5,446 bases of DNA from Acidimicrobiia bacterium (lineage in GTDB: Bacteria; Actinomycetota; Acidimicrobiia; Spongiisociales; UBA5794): assembly GCA_030618675.1 (NCBI GenBank), contig JAUXCV010000125.1, forward strand, positions 1-5,446, given 5' to 3'. The translations under genes and the position numbers were made by a program. Positions 1-5,446 of this stretch are shown piece by piece; the stretch's first letter is position 1; the number at the start of each line of letters is the position of its first letter. The notes under the pieces are model-generated. The model had not been told where the DNA came from and made no database searches. It saw only the letters and a list, made by a program, of their open reading frames with translations.

Positions 1-494
1 TGGAGATGAGGGTTGGTGAGTTCAGCGGTACCGGAGTCGCCAACCCAACCGAGGAGCTGTCCGGCCTTCACGGGTGTTCCGGGAACGATGCCGTCTGCGA
101 TCCCCCACGCGAGCCCGTCATCCGTCCCGGGTGTGTCATTGTTCAGATGGATGTACCACGATTCCCACCCGTCATTGTGTCGGAGCGCGATCGTGCAGCA
201 TCGCTCCGGATTCATGTGTTCCGCGCTCGTCCAGTTGACGAGGCGCACCGTTCCATCCGCTGCTGCGACCACAGGTGTCAACTTCGGCGACATGAGATCT
301 TGGGCGTGGTGGATGCCGTGAGAGCGTGCGGCCCAGAACCAATCCCAGAAATGGTGTTCACCGTCGACGGGAGCGGTCAGCGGGTAGTCGACCAACTCCC
401 CCAGTTCGTGTGTCGATGCCGAAGCGGCAGGCACAACGGTGAATGCGAGCAGGACCGTGACGGTGGCGGCGATAGACCGCAGGGTGTTCTTCAT
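1..494 (-). CDS. Secreted M23-family metallopeptidase, 3' part cut by window edge
   Basis: The gene reads leftward from ATG at 494 and is still open at base 1, giving 164 full codons. Residues 1-26 look like a Sec signal peptide: K2 and R6, then a hydrophobic run (about 8-21), then a small-residue end around A24-S25-A26. The M23 (LytM/lysostaphin-like) zinc site is visible: H62-x3-D66 as the first ligands, a TPVVAAADG segment (73-81) as in the beta core, YIHL at 114-117 with the third conserved histidine, and GDSGTAELTNPHL (152-164). The next codon begins CA, so it should complete the HLH ligand motif at the very edge. Family members cleave peptidoglycan cross-links or stems outside the membrane; the substrate here is unknown. 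A GGAG at 501-504 (minus) lies 6 bases before the ATG. The adjacent cysteines C99-C100 in the insert before the YIHL strand are unusual. Any C-terminal part lies outside the window. Confidence 0.9.
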   Translation of the reverse strand, partial: MKNTLRSIAATVTVLLAFTVVPAASASTHELGELVDYPLTAPVDGEHHFWDWFWAARSHGIHHAQDLMSPKLTPVVAAADGTVRLVNWTSAEHMNPERCCTIALRHNDGWESWYIHLNNDTPGTDDGLAWGIADGIVPGTPVKAGQLLGWVGDSGTAELTNPHL

Positions 495-531
495 TGCGTA
501 CTCCAGTGACGTGTCTTCCTCCCTTTGTATC

Positions 532-550
532 GGTCGCGCCGAGCACGACC
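532..550 (-). other. Small hairpin between the YceI-like and M23 genes
   Basis: On the minus strand the transcript can fold into an 8-pair stem with a UCG triloop (532-539 against 543-550), including one G-U pair. It begins about 30 bases after the stop codon of the YceI-like gene and ends 37 bases before the M23 start codon. No U-run follows, so it is not a classical intrinsic terminator. It could be a weak attenuator, a transcript-stabilising end, or chance in GC-rich DNA. The rest of this 86-base gap holds a purine-rich stretch at 515-526 (minus). Confidence 0.3.
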
Positions 551-580
551 TGAGGGATTCCACCGGGGAACGAGTGTCGC

Positions 581-1072
581 TCAGATGAGAGGTAGATCGA
601 TCTCGACTGTGACGATCGGGTCGACCCGCAGCATGAGCAGGCGAGGAGGCTCGAGGCCCCACCAGCGAACGTCGAATTCGCCGGTGCCGGTGAGGCGGGG
701 ACCGGGGAGGAGGTTGATCTCCCCCTCCACCAGAACCTCCGCGTCGAGAAAGCGGACCGTGCCGGTGATCTTCGCTGCGTTCCCGCCGGTGTCTTCGGTT
801 GTTTCGATCTCGGCAACGATGCTCGGGTGTGTCGTCGTATCGACACGGCGTCTCATCTCCCGGTCGATGAGGCGATTGCCTGATGAGAGGTCGTCGAGGG
901 GAACGTCGAGCCGTCCATGCAAGGGATGGGTCGGAACGAACCCGTCATCGTCGAACGCCGCTTCGAAGCACCCTGAGGCCTTTCCGTTCGTACGGATGGG
1001 ATGAACCGAAGACGTGGCGACGAATGTGATGGATCCGGCAGGAGCGTCGATCGACCAACGTCGTAGATTCAT
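581..1072 (-). CDS. YceI-like family protein, predicted cytoplasmic
   Basis: The product is 163 residues. It opens with the YceI-type strand W6-S-I-D9 followed by GSITFVATSSVH (18-29). The middle has a LDVPLDDLSSGN segment followed by LIDREMRRRVDTTTHPSI, matching the family pattern in which a serine-rich strand is followed by a helix with a charged RD-type motif and the conserved HP before the next strand. The second half is a series of beta strands including KITGTVRFLD, as expected for this lipocalin-like barrel, which in known members binds isoprenoid-type lipids. There is no signal peptide, so a cytoplasmic location is likely, unlike the periplasmic E. coli YceI. The ATG start is supported by GGGAGG at 1082-1087 (minus) with 9 bases spacing. 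It is transcribed away from the peroxiredoxin gene and towards the M23 gene. Ligand and physiological role cannot be read from the sequence. Family assignment is from pattern recognition, and divergence is considerable. Confidence 0.72.
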   Translation of the reverse strand: MNLRRWSIDAPAGSITFVATSSVHPIRTNGKASGCFEAAFDDDGFVPTHPLHGRLDVPLDDLSSGNRLIDREMRRRVDTTTHPSIVAEIETTEDTGGNAAKITGTVRFLDAEVLVEGEINLLPGPRLTGTGEFDVRWWGLEPPRLLMLRVDPIVTVEIDLPLI

Positions 1073-1191
1073 ACTGTCGCGCCTCCCGTGCTAGTCCTGT
1101 ATCCGCATCGTCGTCGATACGGGCGAATCTAGCGCCCTGCTCGCCGGATACACTCTGCACAGGCGATCCGCGACCAGAAAGGGAATCGCTC
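1073..1191. promoter_or_regulatory. Divergent promoter region with mirrored TGTATCCG / CGGATACA motif
   Basis: This 119-base gap separates two divergently read genes, so it must hold both promoters unless the genes are read from outside. It contains a perfect 8-base inverted pair: TGTATCCG at 1098-1105 and CGGATACA at 1145-1152, 39 bases apart. Read in the direction of each gene, both copies give CGGATACA, 25-26 bases before the YceI-like ATG and 39 bases before the peroxiredoxin ATG. They could be -10 elements (on the plus strand TACACT at 1149-1154 matches four of six consensus bases) or sites for a shared regulator. No convincing -35 box accompanies either copy. The ribosome sites are GGGAGG (1082-1087, minus) and AAAGGGA (1178-1184, plus). 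Confidence 0.4.
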
Positions 1192-1842
1192 ATGGATACC
1201 GATGCCCCGACCCAGCCATCACTCCCCCGACTCAACGAACCGGCCCCGGCCTTCAAAGCCCCGACGACCCACGGCGTCAAGGAGCTGTCGGATTACGCCG
1301 GGAAGTGGTTGGTTCTGTTCTCCCATCCGGCCGACTTCACCCCGGTCTGCACTACCGAGTTCATGGCATTCGCGAATGCCTACGAGGACTTCCAGGCGAT
1401 GAACACAGATCTCCTCGGCCTGTCCATCGACTCGCACTTCTCCCACATCGCCTGGACGCGCACGATCGAAGAGAAGTTCGGCGTGAACATCCCGTTCCCG
1501 ATCATCGCGGACCTCTCCATGGAAGTCGCGAACGCATACGGCATGATCCAACCCGGCGAGAGCGACACATCGGCGGTTCGCTGCACCTTCATCATCGATG
1601 ACAAGAGCGTTGTCCGGGCGATGGTCTACTACCCCCTCGCAAACGGACGCTCGATCGCCGAATTCGTGCGTCTCGTCAAGGCACTGCAGACATCCGACGA
1701 GCACGGAGTTGCCACGCCCGAAGCATGGCAGCCCGGCGATCGGGTCATCGTCCCACCGCCGGCAACAGCAGCCGGAGCGAAAGCGCGACTCGAAGAGGGA
1801 TATGACTGCATCGACTGGTGGTTCTGCACCAGGGAACTCTGA
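1192..1842 (+). CDS. Peroxiredoxin, Prx6 class (thioredoxin-fold peroxidase)
   Basis: The product is 216 residues with a thioredoxin-fold AhpC/TSA domain and a Prx6-type C-terminal domain. It should reduce H2O2, alkyl hydroperoxides or peroxynitrite in the cytoplasm. The active-site motif is P46-x3-T50-x2-C53 in PADFTPVCTTE, with C53 the peroxidatic cysteine and R130 fitting the conserved active-site arginine. Further family marks are GLSIDSHFSHIAW (76-88), PFPIIAD (101-107) and the MVYYP and VPPP segments of the C-terminal part. The tail has C206 and C212 around IDWWF, the same 6-residue spacing as C207/C213 of the Aeropyrum pernix thioredoxin peroxidase, so the enzyme may use a second cysteine rather than being strictly 1-Cys. 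The protein stops four residues after C212, whereas the Aeropyrum enzyme (250 residues) continues with a helical arm. AAAGGGA (1178-1184) lies 7 bases before the ATG. It is divergent from the YceI-like gene and convergent with trkH. The electron donor is not encoded nearby. Confidence 0.95.
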   Translation: MDTDAPTQPSLPRLNEPAPAFKAPTTHGVKELSDYAGKWLVLFSHPADFTPVCTTEFMAFANAYEDFQAMNTDLLGLSIDSHFSHIAWTRTIEEKFGVNIPFPIIADLSMEVANAYGMIQPGESDTSAVRCTFIIDDKSVVRAMVYYPLANGRSIAEFVRLVKALQTSDEHGVATPEAWQPGDRVIVPPPATAAGAKARLEEGYDCIDWWFCTREL

Positions 1843-1861
1843 GCCATACGCGCCACGACTG

Positions 1862-1887
1862 CTGGGACCCGCTTCGGCGGGTCCCGG
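1862..1887 (+). terminator. Hairpin terminator after the peroxiredoxin gene
   Basis: A perfect 9-pair stem, GGGACCCGC (1864-1872) with GCGGGTCCC (1877-1885), encloses a TTCG tetraloop. It can be extended by a T-G wobble and a C-G pair to 1862-1887. It lies about 20 bases after the peroxiredoxin stop codon and just beyond the trkH stop codon (1894-1896), so it can serve both converging transcripts. Only a short GTTT (1891-1895) follows on the plus strand and there is no T-run on the minus strand. It is therefore a GC-rich hairpin with a weak U-tract, a form often seen in high-GC bacteria. UUCG is an exceptionally stable RNA loop, which favours action on the plus-strand transcript. Confidence 0.75.
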
Positions 1888-1893
1888 TCGCGT

Positions 1894-3372
1894 TTACCGC
1901 CTCCAGAACGACGCCGTGAAGAGCAAGATCACCGGGTAGATCTCAAGGCGTCCGAGGATCATCAACATCCCGAGGATCCACTTCCCCGGCGCAGCGACCT
2001 CGGCGTAGGTCGATGCCGGACCAACCGTTCCCAGTGCAGGGCCGACGTTGCTAATAGCAGACGCTGCTGCAGACAGACCGGTCACGAGATCCATGTTGGC
2101 ACCCCAGGCGCTCTCGAAATAGAGCAGCAGCACCGTCCCTATGCCGAAGGCGAGCATGTACACAACGACGTAGCTGTGGACGGCGGAGACGACCTCCGCC
2201 GGAACGGGAGCGCGGCCGAACCGGGTAATCGACACCGATCGAGGCCGTGTGAGACGTCGTACCTCGGCGGCGGCCGACTTGAGAACGATCGCGACGCGGT
2301 ATGTCTTGAGGGCGCCGGTCGTGGACCCCCCCATGCCACCGATGAACATCATCATGAGGATGACGCCGCCCATCGCCGCCGGCCAGACCCCGTAGTTGGT
2401 GACCGTGTATCCGGTTCCCGTGATCGTGGCGATCGCCGTGAAGACCGACTCACGAACGGGGACGCCGACGTTGTCGAGAGCCACGCCGCCCATCAACAGA
2501 GCAACCCCGGTCAGCAGACTCATGAGGTAGTAGCGGAACTCCGGTTTCCTGAGGTACTCGCTCGGATCGCGAAGCGCCCTGATGTGCAGTGTGAAGGAGG
2601 CCCCCGCCACGATCATCAGTGCGATGATGACCCACTGGGAGTATGCAGAGAACGCTCCGAGGGATCCAGATTCGGTGCTGAATCCCCCGGTAGAGACGGA
2701 TGTCAGAGCATGGGCCATCCCCTCGAACACCGTCATGTCACCGAGGGCGAGAAGTACGGCTGCGGCAACGGTGAGTGCGACGTACAGGCCCCAGAGGCGC
2801 AGCGCCGTTCCCCGGAACCGCGGTGTGAGCCGGTCTGGCTCCGGGCCGGCTGTTTCCGCTCGTACGAGGTGGAGGCCACCGGCGCCCACAAGAGGCAGTA
2901 CGGCGATCGACAGAACGATGATCCCCATACCGCCCAGCCACTGCGTCGTTGCCCGCCACATGAGAAGGCCCTTCGCGACGCCCGACAGATCCGCGATCAC
3001 GGTTGCCCCGGTCGTGGTGAACCCGGCGGTGCTCTCGAACAATGCGTCGGTGGTACTGAAAGAACCTGTCAATAGGTACGGAACGGAACCGAAAGCGATC
3101 ACCGCGACCCATGCGATGGCGACGCCCGCGAACGCATCTTTCGGACGGAGGCGCTCGGGGCGACCGACGACGACGATCGTCAGCCCGCCGATCCCGACCG
3201 CCAATACCAGGGTGAGACCGAGATGAAGAGCGGTCTCCCACTCCCGGTAGATCGCTGCTACCACAATCGCCGGCGCCACGGCCAGTCCACCTGCGACAAG
3301 AACGATACCGACGATATAGGCGATGCGGCGCGGTGTAGGTGTGGCCGTCCAGCTTCGGGTGCGGAGAGGCAC
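1894..3372 (-). CDS. trkH: Trk-type potassium uptake channel subunit TrkH
   Basis: The product is a 492-residue polytopic membrane protein, a normal length for TrkH. It carries the four pore-loop motifs of the TrkH/KtrB/HKT superfamily, one per M-P-M repeat: STAGFTTTGAT (114-124, filter glycine probably G122), SVSTGGFST (225-233, G230), ITGTGYT (317-323, G321) and SNVGPALG (441-448, G444). After the third loop comes FIGGMGGSTTGALKTYR (343-359), the conserved intramembrane gating loop region with K356 and R359. The C-terminal GRLEIYP (474-480) is also a family signature. The first transmembrane helix lies at about 18-40. The protein conducts K+ inward and is gated by the TrkA ring encoded just upstream. 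The start is GTG at 3372, four bases past the end of trkA, with no strong ribosome site (GGGG about 9 bases upstream lies inside trkA), so translation is probably coupled. No good internal alternative start exists before the first helix. Confidence 0.96.
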   Translation of the reverse strand: MPLRTRSWTATPTPRRIAYIVGIVLVAGGLAVAPAIVVAAIYREWETALHLGLTLVLAVGIGGLTIVVVGRPERLRPKDAFAGVAIAWVAVIAFGSVPYLLTGSFSTTDALFESTAGFTTTGATVIADLSGVAKGLLMWRATTQWLGGMGIIVLSIAVLPLVGAGGLHLVRAETAGPEPDRLTPRFRGTALRLWGLYVALTVAAAVLLALGDMTVFEGMAHALTSVSTGGFSTESGSLGAFSAYSQWVIIALMIVAGASFTLHIRALRDPSEYLRKPEFRYYLMSLLTGVALLMGGVALDNVGVPVRESVFTAIATITGTGYTVTNYGVWPAAMGGVILMMMFIGGMGGSTTGALKTYRVAIVLKSAAAEVRRLTRPRSVSITRFGRAPVPAEVVSAVHSYVVVYMLAFGIGTVLLLYFESAWGANMDLVTGLSAAASAISNVGPALGTVGPASTYAEVAAPGKWILGMLMILGRLEIYPVILLFTASFWRR

Positions 3373-3375
3373 GAC

Positions 3376-4707
3376 CTACGCCCCGAAGAGGTGCTCTACG
3401 GCACCGATGATGTCCGGGGTAGAGAGCACAACGACCCGGTCTCCCTTCCTGAAGCGAGATGATCCTCGAGGCACGATCGCGTCACCGGATCGGAGTATCG
3501 CTCCGATGACTGCGCCATCAGGCAAACGGAGTTCGCCGATCGAGATCCCGATCGCGGGCGCATGTTCCATGATCTCGATCTCCAGGGCTTCGATGCCACC
3601 CGTCATGAAGTCTGCCGCCGACACGATGGCGCCCCGGCGCACGAAGCGAAGCACGGCATTTGCTGCAGCGACCTTCGCCGAGACCCCGGCGCTGATCCCA
3701 ACGGCGGGCATGAAGTCGAAGAGCGCAACTCTGTTGAACCGCGAGACCGTTGTGGATGCTCCGAGACGGTCGGCGATCAGGCATGCGAGCATGTTGACGG
3801 CGTCGCTTCTGGTCAGGGCCAGCACACCGTCGCCCTGCCCTATCTCAAGGTTCTGGAAGACCATCGGGTCGGTGGGATCCGCCACGATGACGTCGATCTT
3901 CGGATTGCGGGCCGCGATGGCGTGAGCCCGGTCGGGACTGTTGTGAACGAGGAGCACGCGGCGGCCGTCCCCCCGGATAGCGGCGGCGCTGAGTTCGGCG
4001 ACTCGTCCCCCACCGATGATGATGACGCGATCGATTTCCTCCGAAGTCGCACCGATGAGGTCGCTCGCCCTGGTCACGTCTTCGGCTTTGGCCACGAGGA
4101 GTATCTTGTCGAATGCCTCGATGACCGTCGCCCCTCGTCCGACGAGCGCTCGGTCGTTCCTGATGATCGAGGCGATCACGCAGTCCCACCCCTTGAGGGA
4201 TTGCCGCATCTCCGCCAGCGACTGCCCGACGAGATCTGAATTCGAACTGACGATCCCGCCGAGGATCACGATGGAACCGTCGCAGAACATGAAGTAGTCC
4301 GACAACCCTGGATGGGCGACGAGGCCGACCAGCTTCTCCGCAACCGAGGCTCGTGGGTCGATGACGGCTTCGACACCGGACTGAAGGACGATGTCCTGGA
4401 GCTCGCTGTGCTCGATCCGCGCAACGGTTCGCTCAAGACCGAGCGCACGCGCCGTCTGGCATGCGAGAACGTTCGTTCCATCGTCGTCCGACACGGCGAA
4501 CAGGATGTCGGCGCGTTCCACACCTGCTCGACGAAGAACGCTCGGGCTGGCCCCGTTGCCCTCGATGACCTGTGCATCCAGGCGCTCCCGAAGATGGGCC
4601 GCCCGGTGAGCGTCGGCCTCGACGATCGCGACGTCGTCACCCTCAGCAACGAGACGCTCAGCAAGGTGCGATCCGTCGGCTCCTCCTCCAACGATCACGA
4701 TCCTCAT
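3376..4707 (-). CDS. trkA: Trk potassium uptake regulator TrkA (two RCK domains)
   Basis: The product is 443 residues with the full tandem arrangement TrkA_N-TrkA_C-TrkA_N-TrkA_C. The first Rossmann half (1-125) has the G7-x-G9-x2-G12 nucleotide loop in VIVGGGADG, an acidic E30 at the end of the second strand suited to binding an adenosine ribose, and the GNG and SDDDGTNVLA segments typical of the family. The first TrkA_C part lies at about 137-218. The second Rossmann half starts at 228 with G232-x-G234-x2-A237, but its second strand ends VHNS (254-257) rather than in an acidic residue. The second TrkA_C part lies at about 359-442. Known TrkA proteins form a cytoplasmic ring on TrkH and gate it in response to nucleotides (NAD(H), ATP/ADP). 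GGGAG (4713-4717, minus) stands 5 bases before the ATG. trkH follows after 3 bases, so the two form one operon. Confidence 0.96.
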   Translation of the reverse strand: MRIVIVGGGADGSHLAERLVAEGDDVAIVEADAHRAAHLRERLDAQVIEGNGASPSVLRRAGVERADILFAVSDDDGTNVLACQTARALGLERTVARIEHSELQDIVLQSGVEAVIDPRASVAEKLVGLVAHPGLSDYFMFCDGSIVILGGIVSSNSDLVGQSLAEMRQSLKGWDCVIASIIRNDRALVGRGATVIEAFDKILLVAKAEDVTRASDLIGATSEEIDRVIIIGGGRVAELSAAAIRGDGRRVLLVHNSPDRAHAIAARNPKIDVIVADPTDPMVFQNLEIGQGDGVLALTRSDAVNMLACLIADRLGASTTVSRFNRVALFDFMPAVGISAGVSAKVAAANAVLRFVRRGAIVSAADFMTGGIEALEIEIMEHAPAIGISIGELRLPDGAVIGAILRSGDAIVPRGSSRFRKGDRVVVLSTPDIIGAVEHLFGA

Positions 4708-4822
4708 GCCTGCTCCCGGATGTCTCTCGATACGAGGCTAGTCCGCCGACCCGTGCGAACCTCGCACATGCCCCTTGGCAGATCATTGTCCGGCGTGACC
4801 TACGCTCCCCTACCCTGCTCGT
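4708..4822. promoter_or_regulatory. Divergent promoter region with palindrome GTGCGA-N3-TCGCAC
   Basis: This 115-base gap separates the divergently read trkA and methyltransferase genes. A 15-base inverted repeat, GTGCGA (4753-4758), ACC, TCGCAC (4762-4767), sits 46 bases before the trkA start codon. On the minus strand TAGCCT (4735-4740) fits the TAnnnT pattern of an actinobacterial -10 box for trkA, about 28 bases before its ATG. The palindrome would then cover the -35 position, where an activator or repressor could bind. No strong -35 sequence is present. The gap is too short and shows no features for a c-di-AMP riboswitch of the ydaO type, a common control of K+ transporters. Confidence 0.35.
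4811..4816 (+). promoter_or_regulatory. Possible -10 box of a leaderless methyltransferase transcript
   Basis: TACCCT fits TAnnnT and ends 7 bases before the GTG codon at 4823, so transcription would begin at or within a base or two of the start codon. No purine-rich ribosome site occurs in the preceding 30 bases, which are pyrimidine-rich. TTGTCC at 4786-4791 is a possible -35 box, although its 19-base spacing is long. Leaderless genes with this geometry are common in Actinomycetota. Confidence 0.4.
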
Positions 4823-5446
4823 GTGACCGAAGACAACATACCGAGAGAGATCGGGGTCGGCCCCTATCCGGAGCCGTGGCCCGACGATCCGAGGATGGAT
4901 CACGAACTTCTGGCGGAGGGCGACCGCCGCAACGTCATCGATCGGTATCGCTACTGGTCGCAGGAAGCCATCATCGCCGATCTCGACCTGCGACGGCACC
5001 CGTTCCATGTGGCGATCGAGAACTGGCAGCACGATTTCAACATCGGCTCCATCGTCCGGAATGCGAATGCCTTCCTCGCGGCCGGTGTCCACATCGTCGG
5101 GAAGCGACGGTGGAACCGTCGGGGCGCCATGGTCACGGACCGTTACCTTCACGTGAAGCATCACCCCACGATCGCGGATCTTATCGATTGGGCTGCTGAT
5201 GAGGGCCTGCCGATCATCGGAATCGACATCTTGCCCGGCGCAGATCCGATCGAGACAACCGATCTACCGGAGCGTTGCGTCCTGCTGTTCGGACAGGAAG
5301 GTCCAGGCCTTTCCATCGAAGCGCAGGACGCGTGCGACATGGTCTGCTCGATCGCCCAGTTCGGATCGACCCGATCTATCAATGCAGGCGTGGCATCGGG
5401 AATCGCCATGCACGTCTGGATCCAACAGCACGTGGCCTTCGGCGGT
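4823..5446 (+). CDS. TrmH-family (SpoU) RNA 2'-O-methyltransferase, 3' end cut by window
   Basis: From GTG at 4823 the frame stays open to the last base, giving 208 codons without a stop. The protein should transfer a methyl group from S-adenosylmethionine to a ribose 2'-OH in tRNA or rRNA; the target base cannot be told. All three SPOUT motifs are present: motif 1 N73-x5-R79 in FNIGSIVRNANAF with the likely catalytic R79, motif 2 LLFGQEGPGLS (154-164) with E159, and motif 3 FGSTRSINAGVASG (180-193) with S185 and N187 in the SxN pattern. These form the deep trefoil knot that binds the cofactor. The basic stretch KRRWNRRG (94-101) probably helps bind RNA. I see no separate N-terminal L30e-like RNA-binding domain; the first 60 residues are an acidic, proline-rich lead (GVGPYPEPWPDDP) and a helix. 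The frame has only GTG 4823 as an early start; ATG at 4895 (M25) would remove part of the lead that resembles actinobacterial relatives as I recall them. Only a few C-terminal residues are probably missing. Confidence 0.92.
   Translation, partial: MTEDNIPREIGVGPYPEPWPDDPRMDHELLAEGDRRNVIDRYRYWSQEAIIADLDLRRHPFHVAIENWQHDFNIGSIVRNANAFLAAGVHIVGKRRWNRRGAMVTDRYLHVKHHPTIADLIDWAADEGLPIIGIDILPGADPIETTDLPERCVLLFGQEGPGLSIEAQDACDMVCSIAQFGSTRSINAGVASGIAMHVWIQQHVAFGG

Noticed and set aside
358..1004. Other frames overlapping the YceI-like and M23 genes (minus 358-846, plus 525-1004)
   Set aside because: They show Arg/Ser-rich composition without domain patterns and conflict with better supported genes that have good ribosome sites.
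1098..1123. Short inverted repeat GTATC / GATAC at about 1099-1119 as a separate operator
   Set aside because: It is only 5 bases per arm with a 12-base gap, which is expected by chance; the 8-base pair with 1145-1152 is the better signal.
2176..3226. Long open frames on the plus strand opposite trkH (up to 299 codons)
   Set aside because: The translations are Arg/Pro/Asp-rich low-similarity sequences typical of antisense frames in GC-rich genes, while the minus frame carries all TrkH pore motifs.
4708..4822. A c-di-AMP (ydaO-type) riboswitch before trkA, or before the M23 gene at 495-580
   Set aside because: Both gaps (115 and 86 bases) are too short for the full fold and I see none of its conserved paired elements.
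4658..5164. Minus-strand frame across the methyltransferase start and trkA promoter
   Set aside because: It is a shadow of the plus-strand methyltransferase frame, which has all three family motifs.
4312..5199. A 295-codon plus-strand frame running from inside trkA into the methyltransferase gene
   Set aside because: It lies antisense to TrkA and out of frame with the clear SpoU motifs, and has no recognisable protein features or ribosome site.
1..5446. Mobile element, CRISPR array, tRNA or prophage genes
   Set aside because: No spaced repeats, terminal inverted repeats, transposase or integrase motifs, or tRNA-like folds were seen; genes are tightly packed housekeeping types.

Overview
The window is about 60% GC and densely coded. 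It carries six protein genes, two of them cut by the window ends, and no mobile element, CRISPR array, rRNA or tRNA that I can see. The gene at the right end is a SpoU/TrmH RNA methyltransferase of a type I associate with Actinomycetota. Together with the GC content, ATC/GTC-rich codon use, GTG starts and one apparently leaderless start, this suggests an actinobacterium, possibly a deep lineage such as Acidimicrobiia. That placement is inference from recalled family resemblance, not from a search.

Layout, left to right. Positions 1-494 (minus) are the N-terminal part of a secreted M23-type zinc metallopeptidase, a cell-wall hydrolase type, truncated at the window edge inside its HxH motif. 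After 86 bases comes 581-1072 (minus), a YceI-like lipocalin-fold protein without a signal peptide. A 119-base divergent promoter region (1073-1191) separates it from 1192-1842 (plus), a Prx6-class peroxiredoxin of the archaeal two-cysteine-tail type. The peroxiredoxin gene converges on the next block, and a perfect hairpin with a UUCG loop (about 1862-1887) sits between them. Positions 1894-3372 (trkH) and 3376-4707 (trkA), both minus and 3 bases apart, form a trkA-trkH operon for potassium uptake. A 115-base divergent region (4708-4822) with a short inverted repeat leads to 4823-5446 (plus), the TrmH-family methyltransferase, which runs off the right edge.

How the genes work together. TrkA (cytoplasmic nucleotide-binding regulator) and TrkH (membrane pore) are the only clear functional pair: together they make a gated K+ uptake system. 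The peroxiredoxin and YceI-like gene share a divergent promoter region that holds an 8-base inverted motif, so common control is possible but unproven. The M23 peptidase may be read from the same transcript as the YceI-like gene. Overall this looks like an ordinary chromosomal housekeeping region. I found no convincing new biological system. The most checkable oddities are the mirrored GATACA-type motif, the leaderless methyltransferase start, the operator-like repeat before trkA and the strong excess of the palindrome CGATCG.
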